Shown piece after piece: positions 1 to 46,383 of a DNA stretch of 64,000 nucleotides. The stretch covers positions 2,020,001 to 2,084,000 of the forward strand of contig WPIO01000041.1 of the NCBI GenBank assembly GCA_009760855.2. Reading direction: 5' to 3'. The stretch is from Cristatella mucedo (Eukaryota > Bryozoa > Phylactolaemata > Cristatellidae). The notes beneath the pieces are model-generated. The model was not told where the DNA came from, ran no database searches, and was given only the letters and a program-made list of their open reading frames with translations. The first letter of the stretch is position 1. Each line of letters opens with the position of its first letter. The translations under genes were made by a program, and so were the position numbers.

Positions 1-29
1 CAGGACGGCCCAGTAGAGAGGAGTGCAGC
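1..29 (-). CDS. Ankyrin gene exon 3 (cut by window edge)
   Basis: After acceptor CCTTTTGATAG the phase from exon 2 gives GCTPLYWAVL, the start of the next ankyrin repeat (consensus GxTPLhxAv). The exon continues beyond position 1. Confidence 0.72.
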
Positions 30-3000
30 CTATCAAAAGGGAGGCAGCCAGCGCGCTCGAGAGCGCGCTCAGGTGACGGCCGAGGCGAATCGCGAAATGG
101 CGGCTGCGATTCGTCCGCTCATCTAACGACTCTCCAGAGGCGTTCGCGAGCGCTCGCTTGCGCGTGATCTCGCGAGAGTGGGAACTCTAAAATGCTTTCA
201 GAAAATGCAGGCGGACATTGAGCGCAGACGTAAAAAAGAAAAGAAGAAAGAGAGAGGCGGCTCGCTCGCTCGATCGATTCATAAGTAGCTGAGCGCTCAG
301 TCAATTAGGCCGTAGCGTCGGACGGTCGCTCGCTCAATTCATCGCCGGTAGGAGTCGGTGAGCGAGCGTGCAGCATTCGTCGGATCTCGCGGCAGACGAG
401 AAAAGTTAGCATGTGCTCGCAAGCTCGTCGCCGTCCGAGCTGCCTGCATCTGCATCCGTCGCACTCCAGTAGGGCGCTTACACGACGGCAATACGATAGA
501 GTTGGCCCTCGAAATGTCAACTGTCAACGGCGCTCACCCGCCAACCGGGTTGGTGAAGCACTAAAAGCCACGGAGGAATGTCGCACCGTTACAGATGAAA
601 TTACATAACCGAACTCTACGATTTTGTAAATACATAAGCGAGTCCTCTTCATGGAAGTCATTAAATGGAAGTCCCAAAGCGAGTTCAGCGGGGTATCTAT
701 TTATAACTAACTCTGCAGTCCTTTGAATATTACTGAGCTCTCATGACTCTGCTATGCTTCCCACTATCTCTTTGTTTCGTGAGACGAAGCTGTTGCTACC
801 GAATGCGTACCGAAAGCCGCGTAGGCTGTGAGTGCGCTATACAAAACTCTCCTGCGCAACACCCACATGGTCTTTATGGCTTTGTGGAGTTACAAATGGA
901 GATACATACATACATACATACATACATACATAAAGAACCTCTGAGCAGATCACGACTTAATTTCCGACGCTTCAAAAGCCTGGAACTCACTGCCCAATCG
1001 TTTCGCCACATCCCTGAGTTGATATTTATAAGGAAGCTGAACATGTATCTCTTCCATGCAGAATTAGCTCAGTCCGTTCACATCGTCCTCTGAGTGCCTA
1101 CATTGTGCTCACTCTTACTAATTGGCTGAAAAGCTTGCTTGCCAGAAAACGTGTAAGGTGCCGTGCAAGAGATTTAGCTCTCATACACCCACATAAAATA
1201 CTTTGTTGATATCATTATCATTATTAGTATTCATACATTATAATACAGTATTCTTACATTGTTATATTTTATTATTAATTCATCATTATTATGCGAGCTG
1301 GGCAGCGCTCGCACAAACCACTGATCGACTAGCGCCGCGAGCAGCGGGCGATGCGTAGACGGTAGAATGACGAAACATTAAAACAGGAGGAGATAATAAA
1401 GAAGCAAAGTCCGAGAACGCGAGAAAGCGCGTTCACCGGTAAGTTGGTCGATGTAGTTGACCTCGCACCCGCGAGCGATCAGCAACTCAGCCAGACGACC
1501 GTCTCCTCTCTCGCAGGCGTACCTGTGCGAGCGAGCGAGCGCGCGAGCTGCCGTCGGAGCCGAGCGCTCTTCGGGGGGGGGGGAGGTGGAGCAGGGCGGT
1601 CGGCCGCGAACGCGGGACGCGCACGCTGAGCGCGCCGCGCCGAGGCGGCGCGTCGCGCGCGAGAAACGCTTCCCGAGCTCTCGGTCGCTCGACGACGCCT
1701 GCGCGAAGTAGCGGCGACGGCGGCGTCCGCTTCGCCGCCGCTAAGCGCGAAGAAGGCGGCGGCGGTCCACAGTAAGCAAAGGGCTTCCGCTGCGCCTTCG
1801 CGCGCGAGCAGCAGCAGCAGCACGGGCAGCCTTGGCCGCCGAGAGAGGCTCGGCCATTGCGAAGCGAAGCGCGAGCGGAACTGCGTCGGATGCAGCGTCG
1901 TCTGCTAAGTGCCCAGAAAGAGATTCGATTCGCTGAGGGCGCCATGCAAATGCATTGTTATTGTTATCATTATTACTATCGATCGAGCGCGTCGGCCAGT
2001 CGCGAAGCGGTCCGCGCCGGCTCGGCGACGCAGCCCGCGCCCTCGACGCCTCCTAGCGGTCGGTCGAATGCGAACCGCTGCCGAGGCGGGTAAGTCGGGT
2101 CCCACGGGGGCCGGGGGGGGAGGGGGTGGGCAGAGCCCAACCACGACACCGGTCGGACAGCATAGTCGACCCTACTAAGCTAGTCAAAAGTCAACTACTT
2201 CAAGTAAGTACTTCAGTAAGTCAAGTACTTCCTTAGCGATTGCTCAACGTGGGCTACGGGCGTGCATTTCGCAGGTCAACGACGATGCCGAAGCTGCTGC
2301 TTCCAACATCCGCCAGGATCGAAGCTCATAGCTGCTTCGCGGTTTCCCTGCTGCGATAGTTAGCGTGTGTTTCGCACTGGCGGGTTCCTCCTACCCACCG
2401 CTAGTTGAAAACGTGCCTTCGGAGTTCGCTACTAGATCGGAGCTCTTTCGGGCGATGACCCGGACGGACGCGACAATAATAATAATAATAATAATGATGA
2501 GCAGATCACTGCCTATGGGCTCGCTTCGCTGAGTCATAGTAGTTCCGCCATGGATAGAGATAATAATGAGACTACTGCATGGCACTCTAAGAGTGCTAAA
2601 TCTCCTTCAGGGCACTTTTAAGTTCGCTGTAAAAAGAGCATGTCGATTGGTTAGTGGCAGCATGCGCAGTGTCATAAGTAAGCACTCACAGGACTGACTA
2701 TTCGCACGGATCCAGCAAATCCGGCGAGGAACAGGTAACTGCTCTAGACAGAAACCTGAACGCTCGGCAACGGAAAGGAGCGAGCGAGCCGCCTCAACCG
2801 TTTCAATTCCAACGGGCCATTTCAACGGGCCTTCAGACGCTTGAAGTAGAGCCCCCTGTCGCCGATGCGAGGCCACAGATAGAATTAGATGCGAAGACCT
2901 ATTAAAATAACAAAATAAATTAAAATAGTTTAAAAAATAAATGAAAAATAAAAAATTAAAATATAATAATTAAAATAACCTATTCAGGTCATGAAAGAGT

Positions 3001-4401
3001 ACTCGGAAATAAAAATCGACCTAAATAGAAGTAAGTCCCTTGCATGAAAAGGCTTTAACACGCGCGCGGAACCTAACGGGTTTAGCAGAAATGAAACAGT
3101 AATACGGTAAGCGGTCGGTTACGCCTCATCCACTCAAACTTCCGCTATTTTTCGGCCACGCATCGGCGCCTCAGCGGCTGCCGTACCCTATCCTCCGGTA
3201 GGCGTCTCTACGAATCTCTAGCTCGCCACCGACTCCTCGCCCGGATGTCTCTCCGAGGCCGCTCTTGCGCGCTCGACTGCACGACTTGCCGCAGGAATGG
3301 CGCAGAAGTGCGGGCACCTGTTCGGGGGACGAACCGCGAGAGACTCTTCACTGAGCGGCGGTCGCTCGCGAAAGCGCCACCCGGTCGGGCACTTTAGCTG
3401 CCATTGATTCGCCAATTGTTTGAACAGAACCGCCGACAGGCGCCAGTGGCCGAAATTTCCAAAAGCATTCACCTGCGCATAGACGGACGGTAGCAAACAG
3501 AGACGAGTTTGCACGAGCGGCGGCTACGCAAGAGCGGCGCCCTCTGAGAGCCCGCTGCCAGCTGGAACAAAAGAGCCGCCGGAGGACGGCCCGGCGACGG
3601 GTGACCGACGGGCCGACGACGGAGCGCGCAGCAGCCGCATGAGCAAAGGCGGCGGATAGAGGCTGCCGCCGATGACGAACGCTTCGCGATAGCCGCGAGC
3701 GGCGCCGCATTTCCGCCGCGGCGGCGTCGCAAGGAGGCCGCGGCGGCGAGGAGCGGCCGGGCAGTCGCTGCGAGCGCACCCGTCGCTCTAGCGTCGGCAG
3801 CGACGCGCTCGTTGCAGTTGCTCGTCGGTCGACTCTCTCTCTCTCTCTCTCTGCCCTTCCTCCCCCTGCCCTGCCCTCTCGCTCGAGCTCGCGCGTCGAC
3901 ACGGCGTCTAACGACGACGACTGCCAACCCCCAACCCCGCGCGCGAGGCCGGTCGTCTGCGACGATCGTCTGCTGCGGCGATTGTCTGCGGTCGGCTCGA
4001 GACGCGCGCCGGCGACGCGTGCAGCGGCGGCGCGCGCTGGCGGCGGGGCATTCGTTCGTGAGCGCAGACGCCTCGCCGCCATCGGCTGGGCGAAGATCGG
4101 CGCGCGGGCAGATGGCGCTGCTGCGCACCGCTCACCAGATGCTACGCCTGCCTTTGCTGTTGCAGGCGTTAGCGTCGGCGGGCTTGGGCTTAGCGTTGAG
4201 AAGCAGCTCGGCCACTTCGGCGTCGCCGCGCTCGGCGGCGATGAGGAGCGCCGTCGGCTGGTCGGGGCGCCGGAGCTCGACGACGTCCGCGCTCAGCTTG
4301 GCTCTCCTCATGATGGCGGCGGCCTTCCGCTTGTTGCCGCCGCTCACGGCGTCCAGAAATTGCAGCTCGAGCGACGCGTCCGCATTCCTTTCGCTCTCCA
4401 T
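1..4401 (-). CDS. Ankyrin-repeat protein, 5' half, runs off left edge
   Basis: Three reverse-strand exons, 4401-4136, 1522-1437 and 29-1, join in phase to 127 residues. The protein starts MESERNADASLELQFLDAV. It then shows ankyrin repeats: PTALLIAAERGDAEVAELLL, next GRRSIWYACERGDGRLAELL followed by IARGCEVNYID, and TGCTPLYWAVL at the window edge. The second repeat is created only by splicing (…GRRSIW/YACERG…), which supports the model. Donors are GTGAGC and GTGAAC; acceptors are CGCACAG and TTTTGATAG. Ankyrin repeats are protein-binding scaffolds; no catalytic domain is visible, so the specific family is unknown. Earlier in-frame codons exist upstream of the ATG but have no ATG. The gene is divergent from SMU1. 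Confidence 0.78.
735..932 (+). mobile_element. LINE-B 3' end fragment
   Basis: Shares the family's terminal block (…GCGTACCGAAAGCCGC…GTGAGTGCGCTATACAAA…CACCCACATGGTCTTTATG…) with copies at 9050-9180, 47040-47160, 53785-53905 and 62000-62110. Confidence 0.75.
901..932. repeat. (ATAC)n microsatellite
   Basis: About seven copies of ATAC directly downstream of the LINE-B 3' fragment, at the place where that family ends in a short tandem tail. Confidence 0.9.
1437..1522 (-). CDS. Ankyrin gene exon 2
   Basis: 86 nt. Acceptor GCTCGCACAG, donor GTGAAC. It completes the Trp codon from exon 1 and encodes YACERGDGRLAELLIARGCE, then VNYIDQLT: one ankyrin helix pair and hairpin. Confidence 0.78.
1523..4135 (-). 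other. Ankyrin gene intron 1, CpG-rich
   Basis: Very GC- and CpG-rich at 1523-2150 and 3200-4135, with an AT-rich centre (2880-3010) and a short AAT repeat (2476-2496). The many open frames here have biased Arg/Ala/Ser composition typical of CpG islands; none matches a known family. Confidence 0.6.
4136..4401 (-). CDS. Ankyrin gene exon 1 (start codon)
   Basis: 88 codons plus two bases. ATG at 4401 reading MESERNADAS. Contains FLDAVSGGNKRKAAAIMRRA and the repeat PTALLIAAERGDAEVAELLL. Donor CTG/GTGAGC. Confidence 0.78.
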
Positions 4402-4911
4402 GACGGAGAGGACCGCGAGGGCGCAGGCAGCGCCGCCGTCAGGGCGACGGTCCGCGCGTGCGTGCGCGGGGACTAGCGCGGACTGGCGACAGTCTCTCAA
4501 TCGGTCCGCTAGACGGCTAGCGGCACGACGGCAGCAGCTTCCTTTTACTATACCGCAAGCATAGCGTCAGTGCAAGCCCAGATGAAGGCTGCCACGGGCC
4601 AAACCGGCACAACGCGACGCCTTCCGTGTCGACGGAAGTACCGAGTCCTACCTAACTCGGGTGGCTGTAACTACTTCCGGTAGGCGCGGCGGGCCTTTCG
4701 GTGGGAGTGGCCGCTTCGATCGCTCCCATTGTAAGTCGACGCATAGGACGGGTGTGTTCAAACTTCGAGTGAGTGAGTGAAATTTTGAACGAAATATGGA
4801 GCGTAGCTTTTTGTGCGTACATCAAGCACACTCGCTGTGTCGTCAACTATGTTACGAAGATGTGCACGAGTGTGCAGCTAGCCGCCTGATACTGTAGGAC
4901 CGCAACCTCAT

Positions 4912-4958
4912 AGGTAATAATAATACTAGTGCACTTGATAAAGCACCCTCAGAGAACT

Positions 4959-5047
<89 letters not shown>

Positions 5048-5360
5048 GGCGCTCTAAATTGCTGCAAAGGGAAATGCAATTGAATGGTGAGTAATATCAT
5101 GCTTGATAAACAAACAAAATGGATAAAATTGTTAAGTGTGAGATGCACAGGGTCAGCATGCAAATGTGGTTAGTGGCAGCATGCACAGTGTCAGCACGCA
5201 TAAGCACATCAAGGACGAATCACAGGGACCCACCATATGCTGTCCTAAATAGGTGTGTTTTTTAAGTTCTTTTTAAATGTAGTCAGGTCAGGGGATGTTC
5301 TGACGCAGGTCGGAAGGGAGTTCCAGGATTTGGGAGCATAGGTAAGCCATTCTAGAATTT
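4912..5360 (-). mobile_element. LINE-A 3' fragment with TC expansion
   Basis: Reverse-strand LINE-A tail (TAATAATAATA…GCACTTGATAAAGC…) interrupted by (TC)n at 4962-5046, then the 3' UTR and the end of the ORF (…GGGATGTTCTGACGCAGGTCGG…). The element is 5'-truncated at about 5360. Confidence 0.85.
4962..5046. repeat. (TC)n microsatellite inside LINE-A tail
   Basis: About 42 uninterrupted TC units, located exactly where other LINE-A copies read AATCTCTTTCTAGGCGC. Confidence 0.95.
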
Positions 5361-5904
5361 AATGCCGCACGACTGGCTCCCCTTTCAATCACGATTTATG
5401 ATTAAAGTATTGCAAAATTGCACGATATGTATTTAGATTCACAATTCCCAGTCAATCGTGACCAGTCCTAATTTCTGCCTCTCAAGCAAAGAATAGCACA
5501 TGTACAGATCGATTAAACGCACGCACTCACATATATGCACGCACGAACCACAACTTTATATTTCTGGCTGCAAATTTCTCCCTATTTCTCTCTCGCTTTC
5601 TAATTCTCTCTCACCCCACGTCTCTCATCTCTCCCATCTTACCTCTCATCTTATGTCTCTCACTTTCTCGTCTCTTATCTCATTTAATACATGATGTTTG
5701 TGTGTTATTAACGTACATGCGGTAAATCGAGCGACCGCAAATTTTAGGACTGCCAAGACTTCTATTATTCTCGGTTCCTAAATTACAACAGCTTGGAACT
5801 GGTTTTTAGATTATCCGTGGGTTGCACTTAAGAAGCTGAGCTTAGGCGTACTCTAATCTTTGAGCTATACGACAGATGTATGCATATAAAATATGACTCA
5901 TTTT

Positions 5905-5985
5905 TATACTGCCCTAAGAGAACTTAATCTCTCTTCATGTACTTTACATAGGCCACGGGGCTCGAGCCCACGACCAGTTGACAGA
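5905..5985 (-). mobile_element. SINE-B remnant
   Basis: Reverse-strand tail GCCCTAAGAGAACTTAATCT followed by GGGCTCGAGCCCACGACC (B-box part). Truncated. Confidence 0.6.
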
Positions 5986-6059
5986 TACATTCACCTTGAC
6001 CCTGGTTAGAGACAGGCGTCAAACTGTAGGGGTCGTCTCCGCATCACTGGGTGGTCATT

Positions 6060-6575
6060 CAGTCAAGCCTCCACCCAATCAGCGGTAGGCTCCCGGCCGC
6101 AGAGACGTTATGCACTCCTGCCTTGTCAGGCTAGGGCGGGGCAACATGGTGGCGATGCTACGCCCACAAAACCTGCGCGGCGTAGCACGTCGTGGCTGCT
6201 GTTGGATGCCTACAACACTCCCTCGCTGGCAAATATACTTTTCTTCGCTACAGATTTAGACTTGCTATCTTGACACCTGCGTGCTTTGGTGCTGCGCCTT
6301 AATATTAAAGTAAAGTTATGCTCATTGAACAGCCTCTTTTATGTAGCGGCAGAACAGCGGTACCAAAGACATTGAGCTAGTGAGTTGTACGCTATGACTG
6401 ATGTTATAAAGCTGTGGCCCTCTGTGTTGTTAGAAAATATTGTTCTCAGTTAATTGCATGGATTTGTCCTATTAAGGAGCAGCTACAGCGCGTCCGTAAC
6501 GCTGAGCAGCATGCTCCTGGGAGCCGATAAGCGGAAATGGTGCTCTTACCTTCAGGAGGCTGGGATCGCAGCGAA
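6060..6575 (+). promoter_or_regulatory. Probable SMU1 promoter region
   Basis: A CCAATCAG box (6075-6082), a GC box GGGCGGGGC (6134-6142) and a YY1-like CAACATGGTGGC (6142-6153) lie 430-500 bp upstream of the SMU1 ATG. The ATG itself sits in AAATGGCGG, which also resembles a YY1 site. Inference from motifs only; no TATA box was seen. Confidence 0.3.
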
Positions 6576-27987
<21,412 letters not shown>

Positions 27988-29571
27988 CAAGCAATATGCT
28001 AGTGCCTGCTGCCAGGGCGACATCCACTGTTTCCTGTTTTTGTAATAATGTGCGCTACTGCGAAATCACATCACGTTAGATCAAACACGCATTTTTATTT
28101 GATTGCTCGCAGTTGTTAATTGGCATTTGAATGGTGGTGCCGTCACTGACTAAAGATGCCTGCTGGCGTCACGATGCACGCTCGAGCACAGCATGGCGAC
28201 CGTAGAGAGAGCTGAGCTGTTTGTTGTGCACCAGTCGTTGTCATCTCCCCTCGGTGCGTGGAAAGTGCTGCTACTTTACGATTTTCACTGTCTTTGCTGC
28301 AGGCAGTGGTACGGGCTTGTGCTTTGGCAGCGGAGCTACCGGTGCCGTGCTTGGCTACAAGTAGGAACACGTGCATGTTAAACGTGCTTGGCATACGCTC
28401 GGGCGCAAAAGAAATCCTCGCAATATGGCTGCCACTGTGGTGGCTGTAAATTCGATCGGGTAACAAGAGGTTTTCCACGACGTCAGTCACACTAAAGGTA
28501 TGCGAAGCATGTGCAAATACTTATCGACAACCAAAAAACAAATGCATATACTGTGCGTGTTTGTGCATGCGTTTATGACCCCCCCCCCTTGTCTGGCCAC
28601 GAATAGAAGCCGCCGAAGCTTCTGTGCTGTCTCATAAACTATAGTAGATTCCAAAGACCCTGAGTTCTAATGAACAGGTCCACTACTAGTGTAAGCCGAA
28701 CACACAGTCTCAGCAGTCTGTCGATATCGCTCCAAAGTAGCTTTACAGGGTTTTAATCAGGCGACTGGCTGAGCCACTACAGTCGTCAAAAAGTACTTCA
28801 CCGCACCAGCCAGGTAGTTTGCTTAGGTTCGCTATCTTGCTGCCAAATGTAAGGACCCCCTAGCAGAGTAGTCTTGAAATCCACTTTCCTTGACCCACTG
28901 TTACTTGAGTAAAGTACTCAAACAAATATTCGGATGCAAACTAAGTCCAGCTTTTCGTGTAATTTTTTTAGATGGCGAAATTGTTTACAGGGACCTGATT
29001 CTCGAACATTTTACGTCGGTTTTTTTTGCTGGACACGGTTTCTCTTGCCGACTCCTCTTGCTATACGGGTTTCGACAGTCCCATGACCCAATTTTGCCTG
29101 AGCGTTACCTCCTCATCTAACGAGATAGCTTGGTGTATCCATGCTGAGGCTGGCTTTTCTCGGAGTCTTTTTAGATAACGAAATGTTTTACAGGGACATG
29201 ATTCTCGAATATTCTATTATAAGCAGCCAGCTCCCCGGTGCCTCCAGCTTCTTAGTAAAGTTATCGAGAACTATCCGAAACTCGTCACGATGGATGACGT
29301 CGAAGCTCGTCACAATTGATGTATGTGCTCCTTATGCTACTTCTCATTTAGTTCTAATTCTCTTGTTAGGAGGCTGCCCAAAACAACGCATTGACACCTC
29401 TGTAGGCCCCTTTTGGACTGGGCGCCCGACTTATCGACACATGCAGCAAACAATTTTTGAGTCGTCACCATGTTGTAAAGGCATATCTTGCGGTTTGCGA
29501 GTATCGCGGGTACCGGGCTTCCTCTTACCTGGTTAGCTTAAAAGTGAATGCCAGCTTATTCAACCTCATTT

Positions 29572-30111
29572 ATTTAGTGGAACAAGAGCCTTGGCGTCAG
29601 TCACCAGCGGGTAATAGAGGATCGCCTGCTTCCTAGGACTCTGAACCCACGACCCGGGTGGTGGAATGCGAGCACCTCAACCCTTAACTGACACCAAGCT
29701 CAGTTCCAGACAAGCCAGGTAGACAAATCTTAGCTGATTCAACAGCCTCATTTGTATAACGGCACAAGAGTCTTGTCGGGTATCGCCACCGCATGCAGTT
29801 GGCAATAAAGGATCGCCCAACTGCAAGATTCAAACCCACAAATTTAGTGGAACAAGAGCCTTGGCGTCAGTCACCAGCGGGTAATAGAGGATCGCCTGCT
29901 TCCTAGGACTCTGAACCCACGACCCGGGTGGTGGAATGCGAGCACCTCAACCCTTAACTGACACCAAGCTCAGTTCCAGACAAGCCAGGTAGACAAATCT
30001 TAGCTGATTCAACAGCCTCATTTGTATAACGGCACAAGAGTCTTGTCGGGTATCGCCACCGCATGCAGTTGGCAATAAAGGATCGCCCAACTGCAAGATT
30101 CAAACCCACGA
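29572..30111. repeat. Exact 270-bp tandem duplication
   Basis: 29572-29841 and 29842-30111 match base for base over the stretch compared by eye (ATTTAGTGGAACAAGAGCCT to …GCAAGATTCAAACCCAC). Each unit holds two reverse SINE-A-like segments. Confidence 0.92.
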
Positions 30112-30165
30112 TCTCGTTCGTGAAGAGCGAGCACCTTACCTCCTGGGCTATCACGGCCCAGTAAG
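29999..30165 (-). mobile_element. SINE-A (reverse, complete)
   Basis: CTTAGCTGATTCAACAGCCT, TTGTATAACGGCACAAGAGT, AGATTCAAACCCACGATCTC and head TTACCTCCTGGGCTATCACG. A copy truncated by the duplication lies at 29729-29841. Confidence 0.85.
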
Positions 30166-30354
30166 GCATTGGGCATTGTATAGCAGCATTGAGGACAGTC
30201 GGGTTCGCAAAGAAAACTATGGCCAGCATTAGTAAAGCAATGTGATGTCTACCTAAAAGAAAAACTAAAATCCGGTTATCTAAAAATAAGAAGCTACATA
30301 GCCAAATAAAAAAAGAAATGCTCGTCCATCGAGTGCAATCTCCCTTTGCAGCAA

Positions 30355-30430
30355 ATGTAAAGCGCCTAGGAAGAGATTGAGTTCTCTGAGGGCACTTTAT
30401 CAAGTGAATCATTATTATTATATTATTATT
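30355..30430 (+). mobile_element. LINE-A solo tail
   Basis: AAATGTAAAGCGCCTAGGAA, then GAGATTGAGTTCTCTGAGGG, then ATT repeats. Confidence 0.8.
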
Positions 30431-31332
30431 ATCATACTTTCAGCGTTTCGACAACATGACGGTCTCTGCCACTACGGTTCGTTACAGTAATTCGAAATCT
30501 ATTTTTGGCGCCTTCTATATTTTGTACCCTTAATGACACAGCATCGGTTTATTAGATCAAGTCACAAGAGCTCGCCTTCAGGCTCAAATCTGGCCCAAGT
30601 CGGCATGAAGCCAGCGTAGCATGAATGGCACTCCACACAGTTACAATGCAGCGGCAAAGGATAAAACCCATCAGTGCTGATCCTCGCACAAACTAACCTC
30701 ACGGCTCAGAACCTATCAACATGACAGCAGGTGACCCAACCTAACCGTCGTATACTGCTAAGACATTTCTTTCGGTTAAGTATCTTAGCTAGAACTGGGC
30801 ATCTGGACTAAGTTTTTGTCGCTCACATTTTCTGCGATGTATCAAAGTATTTTCTGCGATGCATCGAAGTACTCCAAGCTGTCGGTGAGCAATCGCTGTT
30901 CGCCAACATACCCACCCCTCACGCAACAACCAGAGGTCAGATGAGTCGGTGAACGTCGAGGAAATGAATTGAGCAAAAGCAGCAGGAAGTATTGCGTAGT
31001 ACTAGTCAGTGGGTAGTAGGAGATTCATGAACATGGTTGAGCAAGAACTGAGGAGATTAGTTACACGATGTAGAGCTCATAGTACGTAAGAGCATGTGCA
31101 ACAGTTCGAGTGAAAAATATGAAAAAGTAATGTGATAATAACCAGGCCTGACAGCTGTCATATTGTGCAATATGACAAAGCCTAAAAGTCGGGAGTACCA
31201 ATCAATCACATTACACAAGATTTGCTCGTAAGGCATTACTTTCAGACACAGCACAATGAATGACTCAGCTGGCTCGGGCTAGTATTTAGGAAGCCAGTTC
31301 AAATCGGTATAGCGAATACAAGCCTACGGGGT

Positions 31333-31415
31333 TAGCTGATTTAACAGCCTCATTTGTATGGTGGCCCCAACGGCCTGGGTCGTGAAGAGCGAGCACCTTG
31401 GCCCTTAGGTGCTTA
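31333..31415 (-). mobile_element. SINE-A fragment (reverse)
   Basis: GTTAGCTGATTTAACAGCCT and CATTTGTATGGTGGC, then directly the head-side CCTGGGTCGTGAAGAGCGAG; the middle is deleted. Confidence 0.7.
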
Positions 31416-31949
31416 ACACTGAAAGCAAAGTTTAGCAGCCACAACGGCTTCAACTTCAAGATGCTTGGAAGTGGGCGTGCATCCAGTAACTTGATATTGA
31501 TATTGACCTTGGGCTTTCAGGTCAGCCAGTGGCATACAACAGTAGCGTATAACAATCAGCTGCCTGCCGTCAGTTTTTCGACATAAACAAAAACACTTGT
31601 AAAATCATGCAAGGAAGATACCGGAAGAAGAGGAGGATGGATGGATGGTGGAGGTCGGAGAAAACGGGATAGCTGGGGAGAATTTTGGCACGCTCGGTAT
31701 TAAGTAGAAAAATATGCAAAAGTAGAAAAATGTACATCGAGGGCGACCGATGACGATTGCGAGCCCTGCACACAATGCAGTATTTGGTGGAGAGTGTGAG
31801 ATTGTAAGGCACGTAGCATGGGAGTCTTGCCATGTATTTGCAGTACCCGTACAGCCTGTTACTTTTGGTGCACACATATCCCCAAACTTGGCAAGCGGTG
31901 GCACAGGCATTCTCATTGGGCTAGAAGCACAGCGTTGGCCATATATAAT

Positions 31950-32100
31950 TCATTTGCATAGCGCCCTAAGAGAACTTAATCTCTATTCAGGCACTTCACA
32001 TATGCGCAGCAGGGCTCGAGCCCACGAACTTGGCCAGACCTTGGTCGGGGGGGGGGGGGCGAGCACCTTGACCGCTGGGCCCAACCAAACAGCTCGGCGA
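31950..32100 (-). mobile_element. SINE-B (reverse) with poly-G insertion
   Basis: ATAGCGCCCTAAGAGAACTT tail, GGGCTCGAGCCCACGAAC B box, CCAGACCTTGGTC, 12 G, and GACCGCTGGGCCCAACCAAA head. Confidence 0.85.
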
Positions 32101-32667
32101 TCCCAATAGTATGGCAGCCATGCTGCCCGTCATCTACCTACCTCATTCGGCTGCTGCTGATCACTGGCCTCACGGTGGCATTGCACAACAACGTGACCCA
32201 GACCAGTCAAGCCTTCCGGTTTCGTACGCCCACTGCTGGAAGCATGCGGATCTGACTGTGCCACAAGCTTAGCATTGAAATGCTTTGTGCCGGCAGGTCT
32301 CTACAATTCAAACACAGTAATCGGCTAAATGCACTCGCCCAGGTGCCTTTGAGAACAGCGCCAACATCAATCGGACACGGGCGGAACCAGCAGCAGCAGC
32401 AGGCTAGGCAATGCAACTGGTCGTGTGTTCAGCTTGCGCGTGTATGGCGCAGACACTGGCGGCTGAGAGCAGCGCTGGCTGCTGCGTGGCTGCACGCTGC
32501 GCTCGCTCGATGACCTTGACCTGGTTATCAGGCGTGATAAGAAAGCCGATGGGCCTTCCCCCCCAGCAAATGGCACAAGAAGCCGTGCACTTGGTAAATG
32601 CCACACTACGCGACCATAACCGGACGGTGTAAGAATAGCACGAAAATCACTCCGCTCGCTGCACAGC

Positions 32668-46383
<13,716 letters not shown>

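Larger units (their letters stand above)
30..1436 (-). other. Ankyrin gene intron 2
   Basis: Mostly unrecognised sequence. It holds a LINE-B 3'-end fragment (about 735-900), an ATAC microsatellite (901-932) and an AT-rich stretch (1195-1295). Confidence 0.7.
4402..6575. other. Divergent intergenic region between ankyrin gene and SMU1
   Basis: Holds the two promoters, a LINE-A fragment with a long TC run (4912-5360), a T/C-rich tract (5575-5690) and a SINE-B remnant (5905-5985). Positions 5990-6575 look single-copy and probably include the SMU1 promoter and 5' UTR. Confidence 0.6.
27988..32667. other. Convergent intergenic region between SMU1 and POC5
   Basis: Contains the 3' UTRs, a diverged direct repeat (28951-29214), the 270-bp tandem duplication with SINE-A sequence (29572-30111), a LINE-A tail (30355-30425), a reverse SINE-A piece (31333-31415) and a reverse SINE-B (31950-32100). 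30430-31330 and 32110-32660 are unassigned, apart from an 83-codon reverse open frame at 32404-32655. Confidence 0.65.

Noticed and set aside
1444-2178. Overlapping Arg/Ala/Pro-rich frames in the CpG-rich left end
   Set aside because: All six frames are open because stop codons are scarce in CpG-rich DNA. Only the 1437-1522 ankyrin segment has a family pattern and matching splice sites.
29572-30111. A CRISPR-like or other prokaryotic repeat array
   Set aside because: Only two long units exist and they contain SINE sequence; the window is clearly eukaryotic.
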